Positions 1 through 7,912 of a DNA stretch of 51,865 nucleotides are shown here, in pieces (positions within the stretch are counted from its first letter, which is position 1; each line of letters starts with the position of its first letter). A program made the position numbers and the translations under genes. The stretch covers positions 1-51,865 of the forward strand of contig DAOLIQ010000015.1 of NCBI GenBank assembly GCA_035328465.1, given 5' to 3'. The notes beneath the pieces were generated by a model. That model saw only the letters and a list, made by a program, of their open reading frames with translations, searched no databases and had not been told where the DNA came from. Origin of the DNA: JADJEI01 sp035328465 (lineage in GTDB: Bacteria > Bacteroidota > Ignavibacteria > Ignavibacteriales > Ignavibacteriaceae).

Positions 1-229
1 AATACTGAAAGGGTTAGCGTATGGTAATTTCTTTTATTTGCCGCCTTAATAAAGACAGCAGCAAAATGCTTTGAGCTTTATCATTATTTATTTATTTTCT
101 TAATATAATATTGTAAAAACTAATAATTAACTAATTATAAACTGGGGAACATCATTTACTATTTCATCCGATTTAACAGTTGATTGACTATTTTGTAACC
201 AAAAAGTTTAAAATTATCTACTAATCCTT

Positions 230-895
230 ATGAATGAAAAACAACTTGCTGGAGAAAAAGCAGTCGAATTTATCACTGATGGAATGACAGTTGGGCTCGG
301 AACAGGTTCAACAGTTTATTTTACAATTATGAAACTCGGTGAATTAGTCCGAACCGGTTTAAGAATTACTGCTGTATCTACTTCAGAAAAAACGACTAAA
401 CTTGCCGAAGCGCAGGGAATAAAAATTTCCGACTTGAACGAAGTTCAAAAAGTTGATTTAACAATTGACGGCGCTGATGAAGTTGACCGGGACTTTAATG
501 GTATTAAGGGAGGAGGAGGTGCATTGTTGTATGAAAAGATTGTTGCGCTTAATTCAGAAAAGGTAATTTGGGTGATTGATTCATCAAAACTGGTTCATCA
601 GCTTGGTAAATTTCCTCTGCCGGTGGAAGTAGTACAATTCGGCTGTCAAAAAACTTTTGATAGATTCACTGCTCTCGGTTTCAATCCTGTTTTCAGGATG
701 GATAAACAATTTCCTTTCTCAACAGATGCAGGAAATTATATCATTGATCTCCAATTGGGCAAAATAGAAAACGCAATGAAACTTGAACAAATTATTAATT
801 CTATTCCCGGTGTTGTAGAATGCGGACTGTTTATCGGAATGACAAATACGATTATAGTTGGGAGAAATGGTGATGTTGAAATAATTTTAAAATAA
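230..895 (+). CDS. rpiA: ribose-5-phosphate isomerase A
   Basis: This enzyme interconverts ribose 5-phosphate and ribulose 5-phosphate in the cytosolic non-oxidative pentose phosphate pathway. The 221-residue product has the usual family length. The phosphate-binding GLGTGST lies at residues 22-28, the catalytic DGADEVD at 80-86, and KGGGGALLYEK at 93-103 carries the conserved Lys and Glu. No signal peptide is present, as expected. The ATG at 230 gives a normal N-terminus. The gene stands alone on the plus strand and converges with the small minus-strand gene at 980-1090 across a shared hairpin. It has no visible link to the glucan locus. The 229 bases upstream are AT-rich and show no other gene that I recognise. 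Identification is very secure. Confidence 0.96.
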   Translation: MNEKQLAGEKAVEFITDGMTVGLGTGSTVYFTIMKLGELVRTGLRITAVSTSEKTTKLAEAQGIKISDLNEVQKVDLTIDGADEVDRDFNGIKGGGGALLYEKIVALNSEKVIWVIDSSKLVHQLGKFPLPVEVVQFGCQKTFDRFTALGFNPVFRMDKQFPFSTDAGNYIIDLQLGKIENAMKLEQIINSIPGVVECGLFIGMTNTIIVGRNGDVEIILK

Positions 896-924
896 GAGCC
901 TTTACTTTTTTATGGTAAAGGCTC
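896..924 (-). terminator. hairpin between convergent genes
   Basis: GAGCCTTTAC (896-905) pairs perfectly with GTAAAGGCTC (915-924) around a 9-base T-rich loop. Read on the minus strand, the stem is followed by a T-rich run, so it fits an intrinsic terminator for the small gene at 980-1090. It starts one base after the rpiA stop codon and may also stop rpiA transcripts, although its plus-strand tail lacks a T run. Confidence 0.7.
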
Positions 925-979
925 CGAGCTGGTAGGTTGACAGGTTTGCTGGTAAACCTTTTTTATTCTGTCTAAGGAT

Positions 980-1090
980 TTATTTGGTACTTAACTTTTT
1001 AATCTGATGAGAAACTTTTCGCGAATTGAAGAAAGCAAGAAATCCCAAAGCGACGATGTATGCTAAAACCCCTATTTCGATTGTTGACAT
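980..1090 (-). CDS. 36-residue single-pass membrane peptide
   Basis: I do not recognise this small gene. The ATG at 1090-1088 opens a 36-codon frame with the shape of a bitopic membrane peptide: a short acidic N-terminus (MSTIEIG), about 15 hydrophobic residues (VLAYIVALGFLAFF), then a basic tail (NSRKVSHQIKKLSTK). This arrangement predicts a cytoplasmic C-terminus. Support beyond the frame is contextual: a terminator-like hairpin lies about 55 bp downstream, a TGG-N10-GT sigma-54-like element lies about 50 bp upstream of the start, and a perfect 10-1-10 palindrome lies a further 92 bp upstream. No function can be assigned. Small stress or envelope peptides often look like this, but that is only an analogy. 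Confidence 0.55.
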   Translation of the reverse strand: MSTIEIGVLAYIVALGFLAFFNSRKVSHQIKKLSTK

Positions 1091-1142
1091 GGATGACTCC
1101 AAAATTATGTTAAAGTTGAATAATTAATTTTGGATTGTAGTG

Positions 1143-1157
1143 ACAAGTTTAATGCCA
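1143..1157 (-). promoter_or_regulatory. possible sigma-54 promoter of the small membrane peptide gene
   Basis: Read on the minus strand the site is TGGCATTAAACTTGT: a good -24 (TGGCA), ten bases between GG and the -12 dinucleotide, and an imperfect -12 (TTGT instead of TTGC). Transcription would begin near 1131, about 40 bases before the ATG at 1090. The spacer resembles the two stronger sites at 21114-21128 and 27112-27126 (GGCATTA core). Confidence 0.4.
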
Positions 1158-1224
1158 CTGAAAACTATTCAATTTTGACAATTTCGGTAAAGTTTATTAC
1201 ACAATGGATAATTTTGACATGTAA

Positions 1225-1245
1225 TGCTTGTAATTATTACAAGCA
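1225..1245. promoter_or_regulatory. perfect 10-1-10 palindrome, candidate operator or enhancer
   Basis: TGCTTGTAAT-T-ATTACAAGCA is a perfect 10-bp inverted repeat around one base. Its core TTGTAAT-T-ATTACAA has the 7-1-7 layout known for Fur/PerR/Zur boxes. Its centre (1235) lies 91.5 bp from the putative -12 element at 1143-1144, the same distance seen for the enhancer-like sites elsewhere in the window, so it could instead be an upstream activator site for a sigma-54 activator. It is not followed by a T run on either strand, which argues against a terminator. Confidence 0.5.
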
Positions 1246-1338
1246 AAATTTTCCGCTTTGATTTTTTGATTGGTTTGAGGCTTTCACCGCTCGGAATTAT
1301 TAGTTTAAACCACTCTGTTTAAGAGGAAAATAAATTCC

Positions 1339-1920
1339 TTATTTGATAATGAACTGTTGGAAATCTACAATCTTGGAAAATGTAGTGTTGCTTTTCAGTT
1401 CAACTATTTCACCGGGTGGAGTTCCGATTAATTTGGTGGGTGAATAAAAGGCAGGATTGTCAATAATCTTATTTTCGGAATCAATAAAATCCCATCTGCC
1501 AAAAAAACTATCACGCAAACTATCTTTTAACAAAATAGTCGCTGAGAATATTAAATTTGGATCAAGGTTGCTGTTCCAAATTACTCCGATAGCTTTTATC
1601 TGTTTAATCTCAAATACGGAATTAATATCTTGCTGCTTAAAAGGAATTTCAATCCCATCTTGCTCTGATATTAACTTATTCAATCTAGTCTGAGTCTTTA
1701 CCCTTTTAATATTCATTTCATCAAAAATCTTTTTTGTATCAGCATACCTTTTTTCTGATTGAGCTTTGATAAGTTCATTGTTCAATTTAACAACTTCAGT
1801 AATATCTCCCTTAGCACTGTTATAAATTTGGGCTAACGGTCCATCTTTTTTTTGTGAGCAGCCTGTTATCAATAATAGAGTAAGTATGAGCAGAGAAAAA
1901 ATTTTAGTCAAACGATTCAT
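1339..1920 (-). CDS. lipoprotein of unknown function
   Basis: I do not recognise this 193-residue protein. Its N-terminus is a lipoprotein signal: MNRLTK, a hydrophobic stretch, then the lipobox LITGC with the lipidated Cys at residue 21. Residues 40-90 are charged and probably helical (LNNELIKAQSEKRYADTKK region). The C-terminal half looks beta-rich and contains a GRWDFID stretch. It lies between two intergenic gaps with no operon partner: the CotH-domain gene upstream on the same strand ends at 2018, about 97 bp away. It may be transcribed by read-through from that gene or independently; no clear promoter is visible. The lipoprotein call is secure, the function unknown. Confidence 0.75.
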   Translation of the reverse strand: MNRLTKIFSLLILTLLLITGCSQKKDGPLAQIYNSAKGDITEVVKLNNELIKAQSEKRYADTKKIFDEMNIKRVKTQTRLNKLISEQDGIEIPFKQQDINSVFEIKQIKAIGVIWNSNLDPNLIFSATILLKDSLRDSFFGRWDFIDSENKIIDNPAFYSPTKLIGTPPGEIVELKSNTTFSKIVDFQQFIIK

Positions 1921-2017
1921 ACAATTCCAATTTTGTCCTTTTAAAATATTGATGTTAAATATACGGGAATTATTTTGAAGAAAACAGCCAGGATTTATTT
2001 GAATCAGAAATTAAAAA

Positions 2018-5000
2018 TTATTTTACTAATAAAAGTTTTTTTGTGATATTAAAATCACCCGCCTTCATTCGATAAAAATAAACTCCGCTGCTAAGTTGCG
2101 CACCATCAAACCTGACAGTATAAAATCCTGCAGGCAATTCCTGTTCAACAAGGGAAGCAACTTCCTTACCGAGTACATCGAAAACTTTTATTTCGACAAA
2201 TTGTTTTTCCGGAATTTGATAATTAATAAACGTAGTTGGATTGAAAGGGTTGGGATAATTATTACTTAAGAAATATTGATCAGGAATTTCTAAGTGCTGT
2301 TCGTCAAGTGAAGTTACATAAACATCGTTCTTTTCACCGGGTGTTCCATGACCGGATGAGGCAGCCCAGCTCTCGGATGATGAATTATCAAAGTTAGGAT
2401 TTTTAAGTGATAGTGTTGGTCCGTTACCATTTGGCTCTGTTGGCCATGGATATTCATCATCAAACTGAACAGAATCTATGACATTTCCGGAATTATCAAA
2501 TAATCGTACAATATCTCCGGTGGAGGAAAGACCAAAACCCAGATCGCCGACGACCTTATTTACATCAGGAAATAAAATATTGAATGCAGCAGTGTCCCTG
2601 CAAATTATCAAATAATCATCTGAGGGAATTTGAACTCCTGAAGGAATGATGTATTCATGCGAGTCGTCCGAATCTTTTATTACCCAATTTGATAAATCAA
2701 ACGGAATTGAAGTATTATTATAAATTTCAATCCAGTCTTCAGTGTCAAAATCTGCCGCTGAGCTGTAATTAATTTCATTAATTACAAGCGGTTTCTCAGT
2801 TGAATCAATTTCAAAAACTGCAGACAAACTTAAATTGGATGTAAGTGTATAACTTATCTCTGCTAAATTGGTGTTAACATCCCCCTCCCATCTAATAAAT
2901 TTGTAACCATAATTCGGAATGGCTTTAAGAGTGATCGGGATACCATAAAAATATTGTCCGAACCAGGGAAATGTTTCTACAGAAATAGAATTAATTTGGA
3001 TTTTACCAGCTTCAGGAATTGAAGATTGAATAAATACAGGGCCCATCCCCTGTAAATTAAATTCGTTAATAATAAACCCTCGCATAAACCCAATTCTATT
3101 GGAAGCAAATTGTCTCATGCCTTCAATATTGTTTTCCCAATCAAAAACGGACTCAGGCCATTTTAATTTATGTCTCGATATTTCCTGTACCAGCGTTCCC
3201 CGAAATTGGTTAATAAGACTTATTACCCTTTCGGAAAGGAAGGTGGTATTAAGATGATCAGCAAATGTATTTATGAATTCATTTTTAAAATCAGAATTCA
3301 AAGTCAAAGTGCGCAGCAAGAAAGTTGACCATGGGGGATTAGGCCATCCGGGTCCATTTGGTTCTAAGGCAAATGCAAGTGTGTTATGTCTGTAAGCGAT
3401 TGGATCAAACAATCCAAAACCAAAATCAGTATCAAATAATATCCACTTCCATTTGCCGAGAAGAGACTGCGAACGCCAAAATTTAATATTGTTTCCGGGC
3501 CAGTCTGTGTTGTCAAAATAAATCTCTGCAACTTCATATTTAATAAAGTTTGAAACATCCATCATCTTTTTTACCGAATCATAATTCGATTGAATAGTAA
3601 TGTCTTTTGTTTCTAAAAAATTTAACAAATTTTGATAATCGGTATTTGAGCCTGCCAGGGCGTAGGATCCATCAAGCTCAAGAAGATTAATCGAATCTTT
3701 ATCTACATTGTTATTGTCTGCTATGAAAGCTTCATTTACTTTTTCACGAATGTTATGAATGCCCCAATATTCACCATTTAAAAATAAAACAGCAGGACGA
3801 TACGCCTGATGATCTAGCCCAATGTCCTTTACAAGTGTCTGCAATAATCCGTCGCGAAACATTGAGTAACCCCAGTCGTTGCCCGCATTACGCAAAACAA
3901 TTGATTCAAAGCTTGATATTGGTTTATCATTAAAGATTCGATAATCAATTTTCTTATCACCGTAAGTGTCGCGCATAAAAATAGCAAGTGATTTTTGTGC
4001 CTGCGCCCTACTCCAGTTACCAAAAATTTTTACGCCAGCATCCACACTGAAAGCATTTGTACCATCGTTCTCAAACATTTCGATATGAATTGGACGCTCC
4101 CAATCCTGCCAAAAATTCGCACCAAAATACGGATAATCCGGCTCAGCACTGTCGCCAAGTACATAAATCCCCCACTGGTCATCCCATAGGTTAAATGGAG
4201 CAGTGGAGATAGAGATTACAGGCAATTGTGTTTCAAAATTTATTATATAGGAATTTGTAATGGTTTTGCTGGGCAGCGCACCATTAAGATAACACACCGC
4301 ACGAACAACGGAAGTCTGTAACACGCTTATAGGCATTTCGTAACGATTAGAAGTATCGCCGGGAATTGATCCATCGGTTGTGTAGTATATTATAGCTCCA
4401 CTATCCTGTGAGCTTAAAGTTAAAGTTACTGGACCGGAATAAAATCCGCCTGCTGCTGAGAAGGATGGTGGACTTGCAATAGTAGTATAACCTGATGTAC
4501 TATTTGACAAACCAGGTGTTGGTTGTGTAAAATAATTTAGATCATTTGATCCATCGGGGAATCTTCCTAGGGAAATGTCAGTTGGGATTGAGGAATAAAA
4601 TACACTATCTACTGTTCCTCCGAGGGGCGAAGTTAGAAATAATCCTCCACCTTGGGAATCAAGTTTAAAATTCGTATGAAGCATCGGAAAATGAAACTCT
4701 AATAAATCGGAGGTCCCTCGCGGTTCGGCAGGTGGATTTACCATACCAAGAGTTAAAAATGGTATCAGACTCAAGTCTGATGAGCTTGTACCGTAGTTAT
4801 GTACTTCAATTGATAAAACATTTTCGCCGGGAAGCAGTAAGGATTCAATATCGGGTAAATAATATGAAGGGGGCTGCAATCCTTGATACAAAAAGGGCTC
4901 GATAGCATTATCCGCCCACTGATTCCATACTGGAAAAACACCAGGCGTTCCTATGTTTGCACGTGCAATTTCAACTCCATTTAAGTATGCAACAAACGCA

Positions 5001-5632
5001 TCATCATAATCAACGTGCAAAATGGCGTATTTGATATTCGATAAATCATCTACATTAATTTTTTTCCTGACAAAAACTGAAATTACATTTGAAGTAATAG
5101 TTGAATCATCACCATCACCATATCCAAAGCCGCTTGGACCCTCCAGCCACGATTGATCATCAAAATTTAAATCCCGCCAATTTGAAGGAGGGGCAGTTAC
5201 TGCGGGATAATAACGCCAGCTATCACCTTTGTCGATAATAGTTTCCCAGTGGTTGGCAAATTCATATCTGTTTTTCGCGGAAGCAAACAAATAGATATAA
5301 TTTTGTGGAAACAATTGGACTTCAGGAAAAACCCATTTGAACTTGTCTGTCGAATCATCGCTTAAGCCAAAATTGAAAAGAGATATTGTATCAACCGATG
5401 AATTAAATAATTCGATCCAATCAGAGTACTCTCCATCTTCATCCTTAATTGTCATTGAGTTGGAGGGCATCAATTCGTTAATAAAAATATTTTGGGAGAA
5501 AACTTCACCCGTGCAAATTGTAAGAGAGAACAATCCCACTAAGTAATAATAGTAAATGCATTCTACTAATCTGTTATTTTTTGCGGCATTATTCATTTTA
5601 TTTACTATAAATATATTGATATAGGAAATCAA
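2018..5632 (-). CDS. secreted CotH-kinase-fold protein with two lamin-tail domains and T9SS sorting domain
   Basis: This is a very large (1204-residue) surface protein. Visible domains in order: signal peptide ending near FSQ (residue 47, if the first ATG is used; Met13 is an equally likely start); lamin-tail-like domain (about 48-115, INELMPSNS...DWIELFN); a jelly-roll, galactose-binding-like segment (about 130-290); a chitobiase C-terminal-like beta domain (about 390-465, YYTTDGSIPGD); a CotH kinase-fold domain (about 470-860, with GVKIFGNWSR, LFLNGEYWGIHNIREK and LFDTDFGFGL); an InlB-B-like repeat (about 895-965, FIRWEGDV); a second lamin-tail domain (about 970-1100); and a T9SS type A domain (NNYPNPFNP to the C-terminal LLLVK). 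CotH proteins phosphorylate spore-coat proteins, but bacterial surface homologues are mostly uncharacterised. It is last in the block after GH16 and GH3, with only 19 bp to the GH3 stop. Its role in glucan use is unknown; attachment or protein modification are guesses. Confidence 0.88.
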   Translation of the reverse strand: MISYINIFIVNKMNNAAKNNRLVECIYYYYLVGLFSLTICTGEVFSQNIFINELMPSNSMTIKDEDGEYSDWIELFNSSVDTISLFNFGLSDDSTDKFKWVFPEVQLFPQNYIYLFASAKNRYEFANHWETIIDKGDSWRYYPAVTAPPSNWRDLNFDDQSWLEGPSGFGYGDGDDSTITSNVISVFVRKKINVDDLSNIKYAILHVDYDDAFVAYLNGVEIARANIGTPGVFPVWNQWADNAIEPFLYQGLQPPSYYLPDIESLLLPGENVLSIEVHNYGTSSSDLSLIPFLTLGMVNPPAEPRGTSDLLEFHFPMLHTNFKLDSQGGGLFLTSPLGGTVDSVFYSSIPTDISLGRFPDGSNDLNYFTQPTPGLSNSTSGYTTIASPPSFSAAGGFYSGPVTLTLSSQDSGAIIYYTTDGSIPGDTSNRYEMPISVLQTSVVRAVCYLNGALPSKTITNSYIINFETQLPVISISTAPFNLWDDQWGIYVLGDSAEPDYPYFGANFWQDWERPIHIEMFENDGTNAFSVDAGVKIFGNWSRAQAQKSLAIFMRDTYGDKKIDYRIFNDKPISSFESIVLRNAGNDWGYSMFRDGLLQTLVKDIGLDHQAYRPAVLFLNGEYWGIHNIREKVNEAFIADNNNVDKDSINLLELDGSYALAGSNTDYQNLLNFLETKDITIQSNYDSVKKMMDVSNFIKYEVAEIYFDNTDWPGNNIKFWRSQSLLGKWKWILFDTDFGFGLFDPIAYRHNTLAFALEPNGPGWPNPPWSTFLLRTLTLNSDFKNEFINTFADHLNTTFLSERVISLINQFRGTLVQEISRHKLKWPESVFDWENNIEGMRQFASNRIGFMRGFIINEFNLQGMGPVFIQSSIPEAGKIQINSISVETFPWFGQYFYGIPITLKAIPNYGYKFIRWEGDVNTNLAEISYTLTSNLSLSAVFEIDSTEKPLVINEINYSSAADFDTEDWIEIYNNTSIPFDLSNWVIKDSDDSHEYIIPSGVQIPSDDYLIICRDTAAFNILFPDVNKVVGDLGFGLSSTGDIVRLFDNSGNVIDSVQFDDEYPWPTEPNGNGPTLSLKNPNFDNSSSESWAASSGHGTPGEKNDVYVTSLDEQHLEIPDQYFLSNNYPNPFNPTTFINYQIPEKQFVEIKVFDVLGKEVASLVEQELPAGFYTVRFDGAQLSSGVYFYRMKAGDFNITKKLLLVK

Positions 5633-5651
5633 TACATTTTAATTATGAAAA

Positions 5652-7901
5652 TCAATTTAGTGTGAATTGAGCTGAAAGATTTTCAATCATTACTTTAAAC
5701 TCACCTGCTTCAATGATTCTTTTGTTGTCTCTTCCTATAAACGATAGTTGATCCGGAGTAATAGTGAATTCTACTACTTGACTAACCCCAGGCTGCAAAG
5801 AAATTTTATTAATCCCTTTTAATTGTTTTACAGGTCTCGAAACCGAACCAACGATATCTGAAATGTAAAGCATTACTGTTTGTTTGCCCGATTTTGATCC
5901 AGCATTTTTTAAAGTTACCGAAACTTTTATTTCTTCACCTTTATTAAAAGATGTTTTATTCAAGGTTAGATTTGAATACTCAAACCTTGTATAACTCAAC
6001 CCTGAGCCAAATGGCCATTGAGGGTCGTAAGTATTCGAATCGAATTCTTCGATTGGTTTGTGGTCATAGGTTGTAAATCCATTTGTATATTTTGGATATG
6101 AGAATGGAAGCTTGCCATCAGGGTTATAATCGCCGAAAATTATATCTGCAATTGCACGTCCACCCTCCATGCCCGGCAGCATTGAGACAAGAACTGAATT
6201 CATCCGGGGTTCAATTCTGCTGATCACTCGAGGTCGTCCTTCAAGTAAAACTAAAATTATAGGTTTACCGGTTTTAGATAATTCATCAGCTAATTTAAGT
6301 TGTACATCATCGAGTGTAAGATCATTTATATTGCCTGGCGATTCGCAGTAAGCTTTTTCGCCAAGACACAAAATTACTGCATCAACTCCGGCAGCTTTAT
6401 CTACTGCTGTTTTAATATCAATTTCAGAATTGAATGTGGTTCCCGGTTCATAAATAACATTATTGCTTCCAACTTTTTTCTGCACAGCTTCAAGTACTGT
6501 TAATTTTTCCTGCGGATAGAGCGATTCTTCGTCACCCTGCCATGTTATTGTCCACCCTCCATTCATCACTGAAAGTAAGTTTGCGGTTGGTCCGGCAACT
6601 AAAATTTTTATTTTTTTAGAAAGTGGAAGAACGCCGTCTTCATTTTTCGTAAGTACGATAGACTCGTGAGCTGCTTGTAAATTTATATCGGAAGATTGAA
6701 TTGTTGCAAACTTTTTTATCAAAGATTGATCCGGATATGGATTTTCAAATAGACCTAATTCAAATTTTACAGTTAAAATTCTCGAAACTGCTTCATCAAT
6801 TCTTGTCATTGGAACAGAACCCTCATTAACAAGTTCCAATAAATAATTATAAAAGCTAAAATCATACGGCACCATACTCATATCTACACCAGCCATAACA
6901 GCCATACGTACAGCATCCTTTGGCGATACGGCAACTTTATCCCGTGTGTAAAGACGGATAATGTCTTCCCAATCAGAGACTGTAAATCCTTTGAAGTTCA
7001 ACTCGCCCCGCAGCACTTCAGTCAGCCAATGATAATCCGAATGCATCGGAATGCCGTCAACTTCAGAAGAATTTATCATAATGGTTTTTGCCCCCGCCTT
7101 AATTCCGGCTTCGAATGTGGGAAGGAAATATTCCCGCATCATTCGTTCTGAAATCCATGCTGGGGTTCTGTCCTTTCCATTTATAGGGAAACTGTAACCA
7201 AGATAGTGTTTAAGGCAAGTTGCTATTTTATTTGGTGCGCCGATATTATTTCCTTGTGCGCCTTCGATATAACTACTGCCGATTGAGGAAGCAAGGAAAA
7301 CATCTTCACCAAATGTCTCCCAAAATCTTGGCCACAACGGCTGTCTGCCTATATCCATCACAGGATAGAAATCCCAGGGAATTCCCGATGCTCTAACTTC
7401 AAGAGCGGTGATTTCGCCTGATTTCTTCATCAACCATGGATTAAACGTAGCTGCCATATTTATTGCTTGCGGAAAAAGTGTTGCGCCTTTAGTATATGTT
7501 GCACCATGAATTGCATCGATGCCATAAAGAATAGGAATGCCAAGATTGGTTTTTTTTGCAGCAATATCCTGAATCTTAGTAATTACTTCGTGCCAGTATT
7601 CTATTGAATGAGCTACATCATAAACGTTTAGAATTGAACCTACATGGTATTTAGTAATTGCCTCATCAAGTTTTTGAAGATCAAGTTCGTGACTTGTGTT
7701 TTTAGTACCTTGCGTTTTTGAGACTGCTTGAAGAGTTATCTGGGTCATCTGCCCGATTTTCTCTTCCACTGACATTTTTCCTAAAAGTTCTTTTACTTTA
7801 TCCTGAATTTTTTCTTGATCAATTAACCTTTCGTGTGAGGAGTTAAATCCGACAAAGAAAAAAATCGTAAATAGCGATAGTAGGTATTTTGATAATTTCA
7901 T
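5652..7901 (-). CDS. GH3 beta-glucosidase, BglX-type, periplasmic
   Basis: This is a glycoside hydrolase family 3 enzyme of 749 residues, predicted to remove glucose from the non-reducing end of beta-gluco-oligosaccharides in the periplasm. A signal peptide occupies about residues 1-21. The TIM-barrel domain contains the KH pair at 231-232 and the nucleophile Asp310 in VSDW. The second alpha/beta domain has GEKAYCESPGN, whose Glu is the expected acid/base. A fibronectin type III-like domain occupies the last ~80 residues. It starts 11 bp before the end of the GH16 gene 7913-9724 upstream and is followed by the CotH-domain gene, so the three probably form one transcript. Pairing with a mixed-linkage glucanase suggests it finishes beta-1,3/1,4-gluco-oligosaccharides. 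Exact linkage preference cannot be read from sequence. Confidence 0.93.
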   Translation of the reverse strand: MKLSKYLLSLFTIFFFVGFNSSHERLIDQEKIQDKVKELLGKMSVEEKIGQMTQITLQAVSKTQGTKNTSHELDLQKLDEAITKYHVGSILNVYDVAHSIEYWHEVITKIQDIAAKKTNLGIPILYGIDAIHGATYTKGATLFPQAINMAATFNPWLMKKSGEITALEVRASGIPWDFYPVMDIGRQPLWPRFWETFGEDVFLASSIGSSYIEGAQGNNIGAPNKIATCLKHYLGYSFPINGKDRTPAWISERMMREYFLPTFEAGIKAGAKTIMINSSEVDGIPMHSDYHWLTEVLRGELNFKGFTVSDWEDIIRLYTRDKVAVSPKDAVRMAVMAGVDMSMVPYDFSFYNYLLELVNEGSVPMTRIDEAVSRILTVKFELGLFENPYPDQSLIKKFATIQSSDINLQAAHESIVLTKNEDGVLPLSKKIKILVAGPTANLLSVMNGGWTITWQGDEESLYPQEKLTVLEAVQKKVGSNNVIYEPGTTFNSEIDIKTAVDKAAGVDAVILCLGEKAYCESPGNINDLTLDDVQLKLADELSKTGKPIILVLLEGRPRVISRIEPRMNSVLVSMLPGMEGGRAIADIIFGDYNPDGKLPFSYPKYTNGFTTYDHKPIEEFDSNTYDPQWPFGSGLSYTRFEYSNLTLNKTSFNKGEEIKVSVTLKNAGSKSGKQTVMLYISDIVGSVSRPVKQLKGINKISLQPGVSQVVEFTITPDQLSFIGRDNKRIIEAGEFKVMIENLSAQFTLN

Positions 7902-7912
7902 ATTTAAATAAT

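Noticed and set aside
60..110. TTATCATTATTTATT upstream of rpiA as another copy of the paired dyad
   Set aside because: Only the first half matches, there is no second copy at 21-22 bp, and no sigma-54 element follows.
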